Source: PALSA-505 sp035308365
Lineage (GTDB): Bacteria; Actinomycetota; Actinomycetes; Streptosporangiales; Streptosporangiaceae
DNA: 14,523 nucleotides
Direction: 5' to 3'
NCBI GenBank assembly: GCA_035308365.1
Contig: DATGGU010000171.1
Span: forward strand, 1-14,523
This document shows, in pieces, positions 12,151 to 14,523 of the stretch. The notes beneath the pieces are model-generated. The model ran no database searches. It saw nothing but the letters and a program-made list of their open reading frames with translations, and was not told the origin of the DNA. A program made the translations under genes and the position numbers. The first letter of the stretch is position 1. Each line of letters opens with the position of its first letter.

Positions 12151-14127
12151 ATGGTGTTATCCGCGGACTCTGGGCTGCCGGAATCTGCCGCTGAGCTGAT
12201 TCGCGATCAGGTCAATCACAACCGGATTCTCAGCGCGGTGCTGGTTCTGGCTGCTGTTGCCAACGCTGCGGTGATCGCGTTGCTGGCGGTGGGCTTCACC
12301 CACCGCCCGCTGACGGCGCTATATGTGGCCGGTGCGGTGGCCCTGTTCGTAGCTGCTGGGGTGGTGCGTGCCTATACCTTCACCGGGCGGCTGCGGGCAG
12401 CGGGGCGAGTTAGCGATGAGCGGGCCGCGCGGGTGACCAGGAAGGTTGCGGAGAAATACGGCATCCCGGTGCCGGCCGTGGCCGTCTTGGATGACGATGC
12501 GCTGAATGCCCTGGCGACTGGAGCGGGGACCAACGCGGTGGTGGCCTATACCCGCGGACTGCTGGATGAGCTCACTGATAGTGAGCTTGAGGCGGTGGCC
12601 GCGCATGAGGTCGGGCATATCGCGGGCCGGGATTCGCGGCTGGCCGCTATGTCGGCGGGCCTGCTGAACTGGGCCCTGACAGTTGGCGCGGTTATCTCGG
12701 CGGCCGCGGCCGTGATCGCGGGAATCGGGGCTGGGTTTGCCGCGCAGACCCAAGACGACACCGATGACCCCACCGGCGGGCTACTGCGCCTGGCCTTCAT
12801 GCTGGTGATCTACCTGTTCGCTGCCATGGTGTTTGTGTTCGGGCTGGCCTGGTCATCGGTTGCCTACCTGTTCCATATGGCCTTGGTGCGGCAGCGGGAA
12901 TGGCATGCCGACGCCCTAGCCGCCCAGGTCACTGGCCGCCCGGACATGCTGGCCGCGGCCTTGGTCAAACTTCGCGATGCGGACACCACCTTGGCTCTCG
13001 GTGGCCGTTTCGCCCGGTCGCTGTGCATCGCGGGCGAACCGCATGAGGGCTACTGGTGGCAGGACTTGCTGGATTCTCACCCAAGCACAGGGCGGCGCAT
13101 CGCCCGTCTGCTCGGGATCACGTCCGGTGAGCGGGACCGGCGGGCAGGTGTGATCTTGCCGGTCATCGCTGGCCTGATCACCATAACCTTCGCCTGCCTG
13201 CTGGCGGCTGGCCTCCTGCACGCCGGTCCAGCCCAGCCAGCCAGCGCGGCAGGCGGCGGGCAGCCTGCAGCGCTCCCGCCGGCGGGCACATCCAGCGTCC
13301 AGCCCACCGCCCAGCAGCAACTCGAGCCATCACCCGCTGCCACTCCCGCGGCGGCTGGTTCTGGCGGCGCACCGGCTCCCATCACCCCGTCAGTGACCGC
13401 CTCGCCGCAGCACTCCGGAGCGGCAACCTCTTCCAGCCACTCACCGCCGGTTGGGAGTCCACCCGCCGCTGAGGCCCCCGCGACGCCCAGTAATGTTGTC
13501 GCGGTCGCTGTCGGCCAGTACAAGGTCGACGTGACCTGGGCCAGCAACTCGGCTAACGCGACCGGCTTCAACGTCGACAACGGCTGCCCCGTGGGCTCCT
13601 GCCAGCCCGGCGCGACACTGACCGCGACCACCGGGCCGACCACCTCGGCCACCTTCGCCGTGACACCCGGCACTTACCAATGCTTCCGGGTGCAAGCATT
13701 CAACACCGTCGGGGCCTCAGCCTGGTCAAGCTATGGCTGCACCTCCACGCCGGATCTCACCATCCCAGGAACCCAGGAATGGACGGATACCGGAGTCACG
13801 GTCAACGCCGGTGACGCCCTGGGCATCACAGCCACCGGCCAGGTCTACATCGACCCGTCCTACCCACAGGGCCCAGACGGGGACCCCTCATGCACTCCTG
13901 CGGTGAACTACCCAGGGCAAAGCGCGAGCTTCCCCGCGCCGAACCTGGCGTGCTGGTCACTGATCGGCAGAATCGGCACCGGTCCGCCCTTCGAAGTGGG
14001 CAGCTCAACCCTGGTGACCGCAACCTCAGGATTGCTCTACCTCGGTGTCAATGACGGCGATTTCTCCGACAACTCAGGCAACTGGACCGTACGCATCAAG
14101 CTCGGAGGCATGCCCCCATCACCCTGA
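12151..14127 (+). CDS. HtpX-like M48 membrane metalloprotease with extracellular FN3 and LecA-like lectin domains
   Basis: This is a 658-aa product. Membrane helices lie at about 23-47, 55-72, 167-194, 210-240 and 332-353. Between helices 2 and 3 is AAHEVGHIAGRDS with zinc ligands H152 and H156 and catalytic E153; after helix 4 comes RQREWHADALA, giving the third ligand E250. Both motifs fall on the same, probably cytoplasmic, side, as in HtpX-type M48 proteases. Helix 5 then places the tail outside. The tail has a Pro/Ala/Ser/Thr linker (about 358-445), an FN3-like domain (447-533) and a C-terminal domain (about 538-650) that resembles the galactose-binding lectin LecA. The resemblance includes GDALGITATGQVY, a Cys pair (C581, C601), LIGRIGTG, and LGVNDGDFSDNSGNWTVRI, which matches LecA's calcium/sugar loop 'ND...NNSGSFSVNI'. 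Codon 3 is TTA. The gene lies 55 nt after TPR-CHAT on the same strand. It may be a membrane effector or a processing protease of the module, or an unrelated quality-control protease. Confidence 0.88.
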   Translation: MVLSADSGLPESAAELIRDQVNHNRILSAVLVLAAVANAAVIALLAVGFTHRPLTALYVAGAVALFVAAGVVRAYTFTGRLRAAGRVSDERAARVTRKVAEKYGIPVPAVAVLDDDALNALATGAGTNAVVAYTRGLLDELTDSELEAVAAHEVGHIAGRDSRLAAMSAGLLNWALTVGAVISAAAAVIAGIGAGFAAQTQDDTDDPTGGLLRLAFMLVIYLFAAMVFVFGLAWSSVAYLFHMALVRQREWHADALAAQVTGRPDMLAAALVKLRDADTTLALGGRFARSLCIAGEPHEGYWWQDLLDSHPSTGRRIARLLGITSGERDRRAGVILPVIAGLITITFACLLAAGLLHAGPAQPASAAGGGQPAALPPAGTSSVQPTAQQQLEPSPAATPAAAGSGGAPAPITPSVTASPQHSGAATSSSHSPPVGSPPAAEAPATPSNVVAVAVGQYKVDVTWASNSANATGFNVDNGCPVGSCQPGATLTATTGPTTSATFAVTPGTYQCFRVQAFNTVGASAWSSYGCTSTPDLTIPGTQEWTDTGVTVNAGDALGITATGQVYIDPSYPQGPDGDPSCTPAVNYPGQSASFPAPNLACWSLIGRIGTGPPFEVGSSTLVTATSGLLYLGVNDGDFSDNSGNWTVRIKLGGMPPSP

Positions 14128-14145
14128 CCAGGCCAGACAAACCAC

Positions 14146-14186
14146 CGCGCACGGACCAACGCCGGCAAGCCAACCAGCCGTGCGTG
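14146..14186. terminator. Hairpin in the convergent gap, possible bidirectional terminator
   Basis: Arms 14146-14154 and 14178-14186 pair over 9 bp (one G-U), with core CGCACGG/CCGTGCG and a 23-nt loop. The hairpin starts 18 nt after the M48 stop and lies between two converging genes. No T tract follows on either strand, so it is at best an actinobacterial-type terminator. The rest of the gap (14128-14253) holds only a TTACC-T-GGTAA inverted repeat at 14215-14225. Confidence 0.35.
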
Positions 14187-14253
14187 CCCGCATGTAAGGG
14201 ATGCTCCACGCGCTTTACCTGGTAAGCACATGAACACTACAAATTCAGGTTGG

Positions 14254-14523
14254 TTAGCTGCCGAGCTTCGACCCGGTGACCCAGAGGCCGATCGTGGCAC
14301 CCGAGGCGCTGTCGCCGACGGTCGCTACGATCAGGGTCCCGTTCGTCGTAAACGCGGCGGACGCGACCTTCCCGCCGCCCGCGTTCACCGTGGCGACCTC
14401 GCGACCGGAGGCCACGTCCCAGACGGCGAGCGTGCTGTCCGCGTTGTCGGCGGTGACCAGCAGCTTCCCATCCGGGATGAAGACCAGCGTCTTCACCGGG
14501 CGAGCGTCCGTGTCGCCGGGAGC
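14254..14523 (-). CDS. WD40-repeat protein, C-terminal fragment (cut by window edge)
   Basis: The frame is open to the right edge, so the true start lies outside the window; the visible part is 89 aa. It contains one clear WD40 blade: VKTLVFIPDGKLLVTADN followed by STLAVWDVASGREVATV. A second, weaker blade ends in TIGLWVTGSKLGS just before the TAA stop. WD40 propellers serve as sensor or scaffold domains. In actinobacteria they are often fused behind NACHT/STAND NTPases, trypsin-like domains or Ser/Thr kinases, but the upstream part of this gene cannot be seen. It converges on the M48 gene with a 126-nt gap. Confidence 0.85.
   Translation of the reverse strand, partial: APGDTDARPVKTLVFIPDGKLLVTADNADSTLAVWDVASGREVATVNAGGGKVASAAFTTNGTLIVATVGDSASGATIGLWVTGSKLGS

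Noticed and set aside
1..14523. Mobile elements, CRISPR arrays, tRNA or attachment sites
   Set aside because: No transposase or integrase motifs, no spaced direct repeats, no tRNA-like cloverleaf and no flanking direct repeats were noticed on reading. A computed repeat search was not possible.

Overview
This is a GC-rich, densely coding window with frequent GTG starts. Its domain combinations (NACHT fused to a nucleoside phosphorylase-like domain, TPR-CHAT proteins, EAD-like small proteins) are typical of multicellular Actinomycetota such as Streptomyces, Streptosporangiales or Frankia-like groups. Rare TTA codons are present in three of the genes. No rRNA, tRNA, CRISPR array, transposase or integrase is visible. 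The genus cannot be assigned from the sequence alone.

Layout. On the minus strand, read right to left, are: a 999-aa membrane-anchored NACHT NTPase ending in a nucleoside phosphorylase/nucleosidase-like domain (5404-8403); a 963-aa TPR-CHAT protease-like protein (2457-5348); a 497-aa fusion of a reduced CHAT/caspase-like domain to a DUF900-type alpha/beta hydrolase (853-2346); and a 216-aa VOC-family protein (74-724). The first three have gaps of 55 and 110 nt and look like one transcription unit. The VOC gene may be a separate, ordinary gene. A 172-bp divergent spacer (8404-8575) separates this arm from a plus-strand arm: an 88-aa helical protein (8576-8842), a 1066-aa TPR-CHAT protease with canonical HFACHG and SACET motifs (8895-12095), and a 658-aa membrane M48 (HtpX-like) metalloprotease with an external FN3 plus LecA-like lectin tail (12151-14127). 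The right edge holds the C-terminal end of a WD40-repeat protein on the minus strand, cut by the window.

How it may work. The two divergent arms contain the parts list of a predicted NTP-dependent biological-conflict (defence or regulated cell-death) system. A STAND/NACHT switch sits at the membrane. TPR scaffolds carry caspase-like CHAT proteases, which in known cases (Csx29 of type III-E CRISPR, gasdermin-activating proteases) cut specific partners. Candidate effectors are the nucleosidase-like domain, the alpha/beta hydrolase and the M48 protease. Individual domains are recognised from motifs in the translations. That the genes act together, and what triggers them, is inference from neighbourhood.
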